NCBI RefSeq assembly: GCF_026191185.1 | Contig: NZ_JAPHOV010000001.1 | Span: 1,173,001 to 1,237,000 of the forward strand | DNA from: Legionella sp. PATHC032 | GTDB taxonomy: Bacteria > Pseudomonadota > Gammaproteobacteria > Legionellales > Legionellaceae | Reading direction: 5' to 3' | DNA length: 64,000 nt | Made by a program: the position numbers and the translations under genes | Shown: positions 26,433 through 35,316 of the stretch, one piece after another | How positions within the stretch are numbered: the first letter of the stretch is position 1 | Layout: each line of letters begins with the position of its first letter | The notes under the pieces: model-generated | Databases searched by the model: none | What the model was told of the DNA's origin: nothing | What the model saw: the letters and a program-made list of their open reading frames with translations, nothing else

Positions 26433-27719
26433 ATGAATACATCGAATACCTCCTTTAAAACTCTGGGAGCAATATGTATTGGCAATGCTATGGAATGGTA
26501 TGATTTCATGATCTATAACTTCATGCTGCTTTTTATTGCCCAAGCTTTTTTTCCAAGTCATAATCGTGTGATTTCCCTATTAGCTACAATGGCAAGTTCT
26601 GGAGTAGCTCTGGTAATAAGGCCTCTGGGTGGTGTTTTTTTAGCAGTTTGGGCAGACAAACATGGGCATCATAAAGCCTTAATGCTGGTTTTTTATTTAA
26701 TGGCTGCCGCAACCATGCTGATTACTTTTACACCAACCTATACCACAATAGGTTTGGCAGCTACTTGTGTCATTGTCTTTGCACGATTGTTGCAAGGCCT
26801 TGCAACTGGCGGGGAATTTGGAATCTCCAGCTCTCTATTGGTTAGCTTATCCCCAAGCGATAAAAAAGGGTTTTACACTTCCTTACAAATGGTAGGCCAG
26901 CTCTTGGCAATATTAATGGGTTCTTCAGCGTGTCTTATTTTAACTCTCTATTGTTCCAATGAAACCTTATATCAATTTGCCTGGAGAATACCTTTTGCTT
27001 TAGGGCTTTTGATTCTACCTTTAGGATGGATTTTAAGGCGTCGATTGCAACGAGAGTTTGTATGGAAGAAAGAGCAAAAGGGCACAAGACAATTCTTTAC
27101 TTTAGCAAAGCAACAAAAACGTTCCTTATTGATCGCTTTTAGCCTCGTAGCAGGTTGCACAGGCTCGATTTATACTTTATTCAGTTATATGCCTACCTAT
27201 TGTAAATTGTATTTGAATTTATCGTTGACAGAGGCGTATTTAGGTGCTGCAGTTGGAATTTTAGTCAGTATTCTTACTATTCCTTTTTTTGGAGCGCTGT
27301 CGGATAGAATAGGCAAAAAAATAATTATGTTATGTGCTTTGGCTTGTTATTTTGGATTAATTTATCCTTTGCTTTTCTTGCTGAACCAACATCCTGGTGT
27401 AAGTATTCTCATTTTGGTTGAAAGCATTTTAGGTTTGTGTATTGGTGCCTATTTTGGGGTGTTGACCATTACGGTGAGCTCTTTATTTCCACCATCAATA
27501 CGATCTACCTGTTTAGCTGTCAGCTATAATTCAGCTGTCATGTTGTTTGGTGGTTTTGCTCCATTTATTATCACCGCATTGATTGAATATACTAAAAACC
27601 CTATGGTTTTTACTTATTATCAAATGACAACAGTTTCTATCAGTTTGCTGGCAGTTCTTTCTTATCAGGAAGAGAGGGAGACATCTGAGCATCATCGAGA
27701 ACATCTCGTTGCAATTTAA
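26433..27719 (+). CDS. MFS transporter, metabolite:H+ symporter (MHS/ProP-like) family
   Basis: This is a 428-residue, 12-helix inner-membrane symporter. MHS features are present: GNAMEWYDFMIYNF in the first helix, RPLGGVFLAVWADKHGHHKALM as the loop 2-3 motif, RLLQGLATGGEFG in helix 4, and GALSDRIGKK as the second half-repeat. It probably imports a carboxylate, betaine or amino acid with protons. AAGGA lies 5 bases before the ATG. It ends about 10 bases before argE, so the two are co-transcribed and the substrate may feed the deacylase. Confidence 0.88.
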   Translation: MNTSNTSFKTLGAICIGNAMEWYDFMIYNFMLLFIAQAFFPSHNRVISLLATMASSGVALVIRPLGGVFLAVWADKHGHHKALMLVFYLMAAATMLITFTPTYTTIGLAATCVIVFARLLQGLATGGEFGISSSLLVSLSPSDKKGFYTSLQMVGQLLAILMGSSACLILTLYCSNETLYQFAWRIPFALGLLILPLGWILRRRLQREFVWKKEQKGTRQFFTLAKQQKRSLLIAFSLVAGCTGSIYTLFSYMPTYCKLYLNLSLTEAYLGAAVGILVSILTIPFFGALSDRIGKKIIMLCALACYFGLIYPLLFLLNQHPGVSILILVESILGLCIGAYFGVLTITVSSLFPPSIRSTCLAVSYNSAVMLFGGFAPFIITALIEYTKNPMVFTYYQMTTVSISLLAVLSYQEERETSEHHREHLVAI

Positions 27720-27730
27720 AAGGTATGAAT

Positions 27731-28885
27731 ATGACGACTTTAGATTGGTTAAAACATCTCATTTCTTTTGATACTACTTCGCGGAACTCTAATCTATCAC
27801 TGATTGAGTATTTAGCGAACGGGTTAAATGATTTTAAAATTAATCCTGTCTTAATTCACGATAGTAAAGAGCAAAAAGCTAATCTATTAGCCACGTTACC
27901 AGGAAAACAGAGGCATTTGGAGGGAGGAATCATTCTCTCTGGTCATACTGATGTTGTTCCTGTTGATGGTCAAATATGGGATAGCGATCCTTTTCAAGCC
28001 ACTCTCAAAGATAACAAAGTGTATGGTCGTGGCGCGTGTGATATGAAAGGATTTATTGCGGTCGTGATGGCGTTAGTCCCTCAGTTGAAAGAAATGAATC
28101 TGGATTTTCCAGTTCATTTTGCATTTTCTTATGATGAGGAAATTGGTTGTCTTGGTGTACCTTCGTTGATCGATAAAATATTGGAACTCAATTATCAACC
28201 TCGTGCTTGTATTGTAGGTGAACCAACTTTAATGAAGCCTGTTGTGGGTCATAAAGGCAAATATTCTTATCGCTGTCAAATACACGGTGTTGCTGCTCAC
28301 TCTTCATTAACGAATCAAGGATGTAACGCGATCGAGCATGCCGCGGCTTTTATTAGCTACCTTCGAGAGATGGCTAATGGATTTAAAAAATATGGAAATC
28401 GAGATTTTTCTTATGATGTTCCATATACAACGCTTACCACCAATCTTATCAAAGGAGGTAATGCTTATAATACTATTCCAAATTTATGTGAGTTTGTTTT
28501 TGAATTTAGAAATCTGTCTTCTGATAGTTCTGAGGAATTAAATCAGAAAATTATGTCCTATGTTAAGGAACAGCTTGTTCCTAACATGCATCATGATCAT
28601 CCTGACTCTATTGTTAATCTTGATATCATTGCAAAAGCTCCTGGTTTGGATACGCCGATTATAGATCCTGTTGTCAGAGCAGCTCAAACAGTTTGCCAGA
28701 GTGATAAATTGATGAAAGTAGCTTACGCTACAGAAGCCGGACTATTTCAACAGGCAGAAATTCCCACTATTGTGTGTGGTCCAGGTAATATCGAACAAGC
28801 CCATAGAGCGAATGAATATGTTGAGGTAGAGCAATTACGTTTGTGTGAAGAATTTATAATCAATATGCTGCGATCTCATTTTTGA
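27731..28885 (+). CDS. argE: Acetylornithine deacetylase-type M20 amidohydrolase
   Basis: This 384-residue cytosolic zinc enzyme should remove the acetyl group from N-acetylornithine. The metal and catalytic residues are visible: SGHTDVVPVDG (His, Asp), GRGACDMKGFIA (bridging Asp), YDEEIGCLG (Glu-Glu) and the late CGPGNIEQAHRANEYVE (His). Between them lies the dimerisation domain starting at KGKYSYRCQ. AAAGG sits 7 bases from the ATG at 27731 but only one base from an earlier ATG at 27725, so I use the later start. Related M20 deacylases are possible; the coupling to the MHS transporter suggests use of an imported compound. Confidence 0.85.
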   Translation: MTTLDWLKHLISFDTTSRNSNLSLIEYLANGLNDFKINPVLIHDSKEQKANLLATLPGKQRHLEGGIILSGHTDVVPVDGQIWDSDPFQATLKDNKVYGRGACDMKGFIAVVMALVPQLKEMNLDFPVHFAFSYDEEIGCLGVPSLIDKILELNYQPRACIVGEPTLMKPVVGHKGKYSYRCQIHGVAAHSSLTNQGCNAIEHAAAFISYLREMANGFKKYGNRDFSYDVPYTTLTTNLIKGGNAYNTIPNLCEFVFEFRNLSSDSSEELNQKIMSYVKEQLVPNMHHDHPDSIVNLDIIAKAPGLDTPIIDPVVRAAQTVCQSDKLMKVAYATEAGLFQQAEIPTIVCGPGNIEQAHRANEYVEVEQLRLCEEFIINMLRSHF

Positions 28886-29235
28886 GCCTTATCAGATTGG
28901 TAAGTAAAGAATCATCGGTATTTGATACTGATTTTACTAGCACTTTTACAAGGTATTCACAAAGATATACACAGTTTTTGTGGATAACATGATTAGATGA
29001 AATTTGATTGGTTTTAAAGAAAAATACTTTTTTATCAATTGGTTATTACAATAAATGTTTTTTATGCCAGCATTTACCGTAATCATTTTATCTATAATCT
29101 TTAAAATAGTTTGCTTTGTAAGCTTTGGAGTACTGGACTTGGCTCGAGAGCTTATCAAGGTACAGATTGATTGGTTCTCTTGTAATTTGTTCCTCAGTTA
29201 TTATAATGCCTTTTTTGACCGCAAGAGAAAATTAC
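28886..29235. other. Intergenic region upstream of the uridine-kinase-like gene
   Basis: About 350 AT-rich bases. It contains three DnaA-box-like 9-mers within 35 bases (28953-28987). An in-frame extension of the following gene into this region lacks a ribosome site. No other feature was seen. Confidence 0.5.
28953..28987. promoter_or_regulatory. Cluster of three DnaA-box-like sequences
   Basis: GTATTCACA (28953-28961) and ATATACACA (28965-28973) each differ by one base from the TTWTNCACA consensus. TGTGGATAA (28979-28987) is the exact complement of TTATCCACA. Such 9-mers occur by chance in AT-rich DNA, so binding is only a suggestion. Confidence 0.35.
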
Positions 29236-29922
29236 GTGTCCAAATTTATTTTTGTCATTGGAGGAACTGGGACCGGAAAAACGACTGTTTCAGAAGAAAT
29301 TAAATCAATAGCAGAAGCGCAACATTTAACGGCTGCGATATTGAATCTGGATCATTATTACTTGCCCAAAAGTATGATAGATCCGAACAAGCCAAAGAAT
29401 TTTGATGTGCCTGAAGCTCTGGAACAAACATTAATTCAACAGCATTTGCAGGATTTAGAAGCTGGTAAAACCATATTTAGACCGACCTATGATATGGCAA
29501 GTAGTGACAGGGTATTGAATGGGGAAATGAAGATTATTCCTGCTGATATCATTATTGTCGAAGGAATATTTGCTGGTGAGTATTTATCCTTTTTAAGGAA
29601 TCAAACAGAAAAAATGAAAATTTATTTACAATCCAACCAAATAAATGACAATTACACCAGAAAGGAAGACAGGGATATGGTTGAAAGAAAAAGATCATCG
29701 ACTCATGTTAATGTTGTGAAAAAGAATCAAATGGCAGGATTTTTTAGATATGTCGCTACCCATATGATTTCTTCAAATATGGTCATTGATAATCCTTGGC
29801 TTCCTCAACAAAATATGACCAGTAACGAAAAAATTCCTTTGATTGCAGGCGGTAACTTAATAAAATTAAATGAATTTTTATCTTCAACAGAGAATCATTT
29901 TTTATATAAAACATATAGTTAA
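29236..29922 (+). CDS. Uridine kinase / phosphoribulokinase-family P-loop kinase
   Basis: The protein (228 residues from the preferred start) has Walker A GGTGTGKTT at the N-terminus, followed by LNLDHYYLPKS (the D-x-YY substrate motif of uridine kinases), the lid-region FDVPEALEQTLIQQHL, and IIIVEGIFAGEY as Walker B. The frame is open from 29125, but GTG at 29236 with AAGAGA 7 bases upstream puts the P-loop at the usual distance; ATG 29206 is the alternative. It is more divergent than a canonical Udk, so the substrate is uncertain. It is convergent with ravR. Confidence 0.78.
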   Translation: MSKFIFVIGGTGTGKTTVSEEIKSIAEAQHLTAAILNLDHYYLPKSMIDPNKPKNFDVPEALEQTLIQQHLQDLEAGKTIFRPTYDMASSDRVLNGEMKIIPADIIIVEGIFAGEYLSFLRNQTEKMKIYLQSNQINDNYTRKEDRDMVERKRSSTHVNVVKKNQMAGFFRYVATHMISSNMVIDNPWLPQQNMTSNEKIPLIAGGNLIKLNEFLSSTENHFLYKTYS

Positions 29923-29931
29923 GATATAGTT

Positions 29932-29962
29932 TATTGCCCCTTGGTGTAGACAGAGGGGCAAT
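29932..29962. terminator. Bidirectional hairpin between the kinase gene and ravR
   Basis: ATTGCCCC (29933-29940) pairs with GGGGCAAT (29955-29962), extended inward by one T-A pair and a wobble. The stem is GC-rich in the middle of AT-rich DNA and sits between convergent stops. Confidence 0.7.
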
Positions 29963-29980
29963 ATAATATTTAAAATAGAG

Positions 29981-31969
29981 TTAATATTTCAGTGATTCTT
30001 TGTTAGAGTCACAATGCTCTTCATAGAGATCTTCTAATTCATGATAAGTATCTTGTAATGCTTCTACATCATAATGGTTTGATTTTGCTTTTTTTATTAA
30101 TTCCTCATAATCTTGCACAATGAAATAATAGTCATCTGAGAGATCAATACCTTCCGCATGCTCGAAGCCTTTAATTTCGGCTAATAGATCTTCAAATTTT
30201 TCTTTTATCTTATTGAACTCTTCTTCTGTGCCAGACACTGGTGCTTGAGCTTCTTTTTTATTCATCCATTTAATAACCAAATATAAGGCTATGACGCCGA
30301 TAGGTATAAGGGCAATTAATCCTAAATAACCCAAAGAATTTTGTGTGGGTGAGTTAAGGGTTGTTGTGCATTGATTATTATCAGGTGTACAAGGAGTTGT
30401 TGTATTGCCAGGCAGGGAAGTAAACAGTGGTTTATATGCATTGAGTGAAGGCGGAGGAGAAGAGAACATATCAACTGTTGGTATAGGGGTTGGCATTATC
30501 TTGAGTGGTTCAGGTGGCTGGGGAAGTGGAAGCCCTTTCAATTCATGTTGGATTTTCATCCAATCATGCATTGACAACATCAATTTATTAAGTGCCTGAG
30601 TTTGTCCGGCTATTGCTTCGAAAGACGTTTCTTTTAATTTAGGTTGATTTAAATGGCTAACGACTTCATTGACCCGGCTTTTTAAAGCCTTATTCGTTTT
30701 TTTGAGATCAGAAGAGCTGGATGGAAATTGAGAGAGTGTGTCCTGATTTTTAATGAAAATTTTTAGTTTCTCTTTTTCATTAGTCAGCCAATTTTTCCAG
30801 AAGGATAAATTTTGTTCCTCTTGTATTGCTTTATGATAAGCTTGTGTGTTCGCATCAATTATTTCATCAATATGTTCTGACGATGTGTCAATAAAGCTGT
30901 CAATTTGTGTCAGCAGGGATTGCATTTGATGTTTGAATTGATGGACAGTATAGACTTCGCCAGCTTGCCCCAGAAGATCCATGATTTCCTGGATGACCTT
31001 CTGAAATCGTTCCAATTCGTTAAGATCAGAGACTGCTTTGGCATAATGATCAAGGATCTCATCTTTCATAGTGATTAATTTGAAGTGAGGACAATCGCTT
31101 AATTGTTCTTTAGTCAAATGAAGTATAGGCAGGGGATCTGCGACTAATTCATTTGATTTTTGTGCACAATGTTTAGCTGCTTGGGTTGGATAGGAAGCGG
31201 AGTCACTGATTTTATCCAGCTCAAATTCATAAGAGTGGGGATTGACCGGATTGGCATTCAGAGCATAATGCAAGATTCTATTTCGTTCACTGGATAATTT
31301 TCTGATGTCTTTTGATAGCTCTCCCAGTTTGTCTCTTAGAAGTTGAGTTTCCAGCATGTGGTCCAGATGTGGGTGAATTTTATTATCCACTGTTTTGCGA
31401 AAATTGGCTAAAAATAACCGGTCCGATCCAACCAGGGGCGAAATATTTTTTTCAATAGTACGCAGGTAGCGAGTGACTGACTCAAGTTGATCTTTTACTT
31501 GTTGTATGTTGTTGTTCTGACTTAGCCCTTTTAAGATATTGTTCACATCAAGAAGGACAAAATTCATGGGTTGGTTTAAATGTTCAGGAGGTAACTCCTT
31601 ATTTCTTAATAAAAGATAGTCACCCACTTTTTGCATTAAGTCATAAAGTTGTGGCCATTGGAGGCGCTGATTATCAATGGGTTGTACATGGAAATCATCG
31701 AAGCTTAACACATGTCTTGGCTTGTAGGCATTTGAATAGAACCAGGCATGTTCATAAAGATTAACCAAAGCTTGATCGTCGCTGGCAAACCAGGAGCTGG
31801 GATTATTAAGATAATCAGGATGAATCCCTGAGTTCGAACGAATTTTTAAAATCCACTCTCTGAAGTTTAATTCTTCTTCCGTGTAGCAACTTTCAGAATG
31901 GATCCAAAAGCGTCCTTTTTTAGGTAACGGTATATATGAAGCTTCCAGCTCTCTCTTTTCCTTTCCCAT
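29981..31969 (-). CDS. ravR: Probable Dot/Icm effector RavR, coiled-coil protein with one membrane segment
   Basis: This is a 662-residue protein without a known catalytic domain. Residues 1-480 are mostly charged helices likely to form coiled coils (KLGELSKDIRKLSSERNRIL, EEQNLSFWKNWLTNEKEKL). A proline-rich linker follows (LPLPQPPEPLKIMPTPIPT), then a single hydrophobic helix (LGLIALIPIGVIALYLVIKW, about 548-568) and an acidic C-terminal tail (DTYHELEDLYEEHCDSNKE) resembling an E-block translocation signal. AAGGAG lies 8 bases before the ATG at 31969; the upstream TTG is not needed. The name comes from recalled gene order (lpg1166, just before yajQ). Confidence 0.72.
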   Translation of the reverse strand: MGKEKRELEASYIPLPKKGRFWIHSESCYTEEELNFREWILKIRSNSGIHPDYLNNPSSWFASDDQALVNLYEHAWFYSNAYKPRHVLSFDDFHVQPIDNQRLQWPQLYDLMQKVGDYLLLRNKELPPEHLNQPMNFVLLDVNNILKGLSQNNNIQQVKDQLESVTRYLRTIEKNISPLVGSDRLFLANFRKTVDNKIHPHLDHMLETQLLRDKLGELSKDIRKLSSERNRILHYALNANPVNPHSYEFELDKISDSASYPTQAAKHCAQKSNELVADPLPILHLTKEQLSDCPHFKLITMKDEILDHYAKAVSDLNELERFQKVIQEIMDLLGQAGEVYTVHQFKHQMQSLLTQIDSFIDTSSEHIDEIIDANTQAYHKAIQEEQNLSFWKNWLTNEKEKLKIFIKNQDTLSQFPSSSSDLKKTNKALKSRVNEVVSHLNQPKLKETSFEAIAGQTQALNKLMLSMHDWMKIQHELKGLPLPQPPEPLKIMPTPIPTVDMFSSPPPSLNAYKPLFTSLPGNTTTPCTPDNNQCTTTLNSPTQNSLGYLGLIALIPIGVIALYLVIKWMNKKEAQAPVSGTEEEFNKIKEKFEDLLAEIKGFEHAEGIDLSDDYYFIVQDYEELIKKAKSNHYDVEALQDTYHELEDLYEEHCDSNKESLKY

Positions 31970-32252
31970 ACTTCTCACTCCTTGAGAAAGCAAAAAAAAA
32001 CTTAAGGTAATTCCAGATCAATACTAGATTAGCAATAGCTTTTTTTGCTGCCGATTAATAATATCCATAACCAACTGGGTAATTTTTCTTCCAATTTATT
32101 TGATAACACTCTTTGCGGAATTAAGCAATAGTTAGTCAATTGATTTGTTTTGAAACAAATTTAATTCTTGCACCAAGGAAAATGGAGGTGCTATTTCTTT
32201 CACCTGCTCCTGTTTTTTGATAAATTACAATTTTAATTTTAACGGATTGGTT
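31970..32252. other. Intergenic region between the divergent ravR and yajQ genes
   Basis: 283 AT-rich bases with an A-run next to the ravR ribosome site. Promoters for both genes should lie here. No coding or structural feature is supported. Confidence 0.45.
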
Positions 32253-32738
32253 ATGCCTTCTTTTGATATTGTTTCTAAAATGAATGAAGTGGATTTGCGC
32301 AATGCAGTAGATAATGCAGTTCGGGAAGTGAGTACTCGATTTGATTTTCGAGGGGTTGAGGCTACTATTGAGCTTAAAGACCTGACCGTTACTTTGCGTT
32401 CTGAATCTGATTTTCAAGTGAGGCAACTTGAGGATTTATTCCGAAATCATTGCTCAAAACGTAACCTCAGCACATCAGGAGTGGATATAGAAGATGAACC
32501 TGTGCATAGTGGAAAATTCTATACTCTTACCATGACTTTTAAGCAAGGCATTGACCAACCTACTGCTAAAGAGATAGTGAAGTACATAAAAGACACTAAA
32601 GCCAAGGTCCAAACTTCTATTCAGGGGGATAAAGTGAGAGTGACTGGGAAAAAGCGAGATGATCTTCAAGAAACCATTGCTTTGCTAAAAAAATCAAATA
32701 TTGAATTGCCTTTGCAGTATGAAAATTTTCGTGATTAA
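32253..32738 (+). CDS. yajQ: YajQ-family nucleotide-binding protein (UPF0234)
   Basis: This 161-residue protein has two ferredoxin-like halves. Family landmarks are the N-terminal MPSFDIVSKMNEVDLRNAVD, the STRFDFRG motif, and the second-half KDTKAKVQTSIQGDKVRVTGKKRDDLQ. Members bind RNA or nucleotides, and a Xanthomonas homologue binds cyclic di-GMP. The start at 32253 fits the universal MPSFD N-terminus; 12 upstream in-frame codons are excluded. It is convergent with a GGDEF-EAL gene 125 bases away, which is suggestive given the c-di-GMP link but not proof of a shared pathway. Confidence 0.93.
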   Translation: MPSFDIVSKMNEVDLRNAVDNAVREVSTRFDFRGVEATIELKDLTVTLRSESDFQVRQLEDLFRNHCSKRNLSTSGVDIEDEPVHSGKFYTLTMTFKQGIDQPTAKEIVKYIKDTKAKVQTSIQGDKVRVTGKKRDDLQETIALLKKSNIELPLQYENFRD

Positions 32739-32862
32739 TAAATATGAATTCGATATAAAAGGCGATGAATTGCCTTTTATATCTCTAAATGAAAGATATC
32801 AAGTAAAATAAATGCATATTTTATATGAAATTCACTTTCAAAGAGCCAGTATATGGTTCCAA

Positions 32863-35130
32863 TTAAAGTCTGTTATTGTTAATTAATGAAATTACTTTTG
32901 CGTTAGATTTGGTTTTTCCGAACTTGGTATAAGCCATTGAAGTGAATTCATCTGCAGTCAAGGGTTTGCTCAGGAGGAAACCTTGTCCAAAATGACATTT
33001 TCTTGACACAAGATATTTTAATTGAGGTATGGTTTCAATACCCTCGGCAACAATACTCATTCCCAACTCATTAGCTAATTTAATAATGATGTCTATGATG
33101 ACTACTTTTTCATGTTCGTTATGTATATCAGAGATAAAGGTTTTATCAATTTTTAAGCTGTCAATGGGGAGAGTTTTTAGTCTGTTAAGAGAGGAGTATT
33201 CTTTGCCAAAATCATCCAATGACAGCTTTATTCCCAAGCCAGAAATTATATGAAGCATTTTGGAGATTTCATCTTGATCTCCCATTAAAGCATTTTCAGT
33301 AATTTCAAGTTCAAGATATTCTGCAGGATATTGATATTCCAGTAATATTCTTTCAAGAATTTTAGGAAATTGTGGATTTGTTAATTGCACAGGAGAAATA
33401 TTAATGGAAAAAGAAAGCATCTTGTTGTATTGATTAGCCCAATTCATTATTTGTGTGCTGGATTTTTGTAATACCCATTGACTCAGTTCTGTTATTAATC
33501 CCGTGTTTTCTGCTACTGGTATAAACTCATTAGGAGACACATTTCCCAGGGCTTCATTATTCCAGCGTAAAAGAATTTCTGCGCCAATAATCTCCATATT
33601 AATCAGGTTAAACTTGGGTTGGTAATACAGTTCAAATTCATCATTTTGCAATGCTTTTCGAAGATGAGATTCCAACTCGGATTCCCTATGCTGTGAATAA
33701 CCTAGCTGTTCGGTATAAAATTGATAGGTATTTTTCCCGGAATTTTTTGCTTTATACATAGCCAAGTCCGCTTTTCTTAACAGATCTTCTGTAGTGTTTC
33801 CATCATCAGGAAAAATAGAGATGCCTATACTGACGGTTACTGTGATTAATTTGCCATTGATGGTATAGGGATTGTTTAATTCATTTAAAATTCGTTCTGC
33901 CAGATGACGTGCGCTGGAGGCGGACTCTATATTTAGAGAGATTAATGTAAATTCATCTCCACCTACTCTGGATAACAAATCACCTTTTCTAACTAAAAAA
34001 ACCAGGCGATTGGCAAATTGTTTTAAAAGTTCATCGCCATGAAAATGACCAAAAGTGTCATTTATTGCCTTGAAATTATCTAAATCAATAAGCAGTAAAG
34101 CCAGAGAGGAGTTATTTCTTTGGGCATTAGCAATGGATTTATCAAGCAGATCTTCAAATTCCCTACGATTAAACAGATTTGTCAGAGGATCATGAGAGGC
34201 CATATATTTTAATTCTTCCTGTTTTATTTTTAAGTTTTTTTGCCCTTCCAGTACTGCTGAGTACGAAAAAACGTAATTAATTACAAAACAGGTGCATGGG
34301 ATGAAGTAAACAACCACTTTAAGAAAATAAGCGATATTAAAGGCACTGTCATACGGAGTGGTAGATAATAACATGATGTATATAGCCAAGACGACTTGGG
34401 TGAGTGACATATAGAATACAGAATCAGATAAAATAGTTGGGTAAGATGCATAGGTTTTTGGGTAAACAATAATCATCAACATAAGATAGATAAAGACAGA
34501 TATAAGTTCAAAAGGTCTTGAAACATAAGAATCATAAAACCACATATCAGGAATTTGTATTATTACAGCGGCATAATAAATGACTGCGATAGCAGCCAAT
34601 ACCAAAAAAGTAGTCAGTAGAATAAAAGTCACCAATCTTACTGGTTTATTAGAGCTTGCATGTACAAGTAAAGAAAGTCCGATAATCAGAATTAAGCCAC
34701 TAACACTGTTTGAAAAAACCCAAATTAAAGCATCCAGATTATTTTTTTCAGGAGCTTGCAAAGCCAGACCATCAATGACCAGGGTATGAAGCGCTTCAAT
34801 GGAGCCAGAGAATAGAATGGCAAGACCAATAATTAAAGCAACTTTATCATTACTCAATCGATATTGAGTAAATGCTAATAATACTGTTACTGCAGCGAGA
34901 GAAAATCCTGACCATTGTAAGAGAGTTTGTCGGAAGTAACCTCTAATTTGAGATTCAATGAGTTGAGAACCGACTATATTCCCATTATTTATTGTAATTG
35001 CCAAATTACTAAAATCTAAACCCCAGTTTAAACCTATGTAAGGCAGACCCAACAGCAAAATAATAATTAATACTAAAAAATGGGGTACACGTTTTAGAGT
35101 GGTTTCATTGAATACAAATGAATTATCCAT
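32863..35130 (-). CDS. Membrane GGDEF-EAL cyclic di-GMP turnover protein
   Basis: About 755 residues. The N-terminal 300 residues contain some eight hydrophobic helices (a MASE-type sensor) with a periplasmic loop after the first. The GGDEF domain has an intact RVGGDEF and the DNFKAINDTFGH substrate motif. The EAL domain reads EIL in place of EAL (GAEILLRW) but keeps LDDFGKEYSSLN, KIDKTFI and the late EGIET, so phosphodiesterase residues other than the middle Ala look intact. A homologue with both domains is known as lpg1168 (recalled). The start is uncertain: 35130 is nearest the first helix, with 35169 and TTG 35199 also possible. Likely bifunctional. Confidence 0.88.
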   Translation of the reverse strand: MDNSFVFNETTLKRVPHFLVLIIILLLGLPYIGLNWGLDFSNLAITINNGNIVGSQLIESQIRGYFRQTLLQWSGFSLAAVTVLLAFTQYRLSNDKVALIIGLAILFSGSIEALHTLVIDGLALQAPEKNNLDALIWVFSNSVSGLILIIGLSLLVHASSNKPVRLVTFILLTTFLVLAAIAVIYYAAVIIQIPDMWFYDSYVSRPFELISVFIYLMLMIIVYPKTYASYPTILSDSVFYMSLTQVVLAIYIMLLSTTPYDSAFNIAYFLKVVVYFIPCTCFVINYVFSYSAVLEGQKNLKIKQEELKYMASHDPLTNLFNRREFEDLLDKSIANAQRNNSSLALLLIDLDNFKAINDTFGHFHGDELLKQFANRLVFLVRKGDLLSRVGGDEFTLISLNIESASSARHLAERILNELNNPYTINGKLITVTVSIGISIFPDDGNTTEDLLRKADLAMYKAKNSGKNTYQFYTEQLGYSQHRESELESHLRKALQNDEFELYYQPKFNLINMEIIGAEILLRWNNEALGNVSPNEFIPVAENTGLITELSQWVLQKSSTQIMNWANQYNKMLSFSINISPVQLTNPQFPKILERILLEYQYPAEYLELEITENALMGDQDEISKMLHIISGLGIKLSLDDFGKEYSSLNRLKTLPIDSLKIDKTFISDIHNEHEKVVIIDIIIKLANELGMSIVAEGIETIPQLKYLVSRKCHFGQGFLLSKPLTADEFTSMAYTKFGKTKSNAKVISLINNNRL

Positions 35131-35316
35131 TTTTTGTATCTCAAAATTCTTATATTTTAAAATTAGCATAAAATATGCCTGATATCTGGTTATTGGCAAA
35201 ATTGCTAATTTTATCTCCTGTCCATGTTAGGCAACCTGAGGCTTTTTAAAATATTTTGAATCAGGGTATATTTTGGGCTGGATTTCTACTTGAGCATTAT
35301 TAATGAGTTTTTCAAT

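Noticed and set aside
28953..28987. Replication origin
   Set aside because: Only three boxes and no dnaA, dnaN or gidA neighbour; kept as a possible DnaA-binding cluster only.
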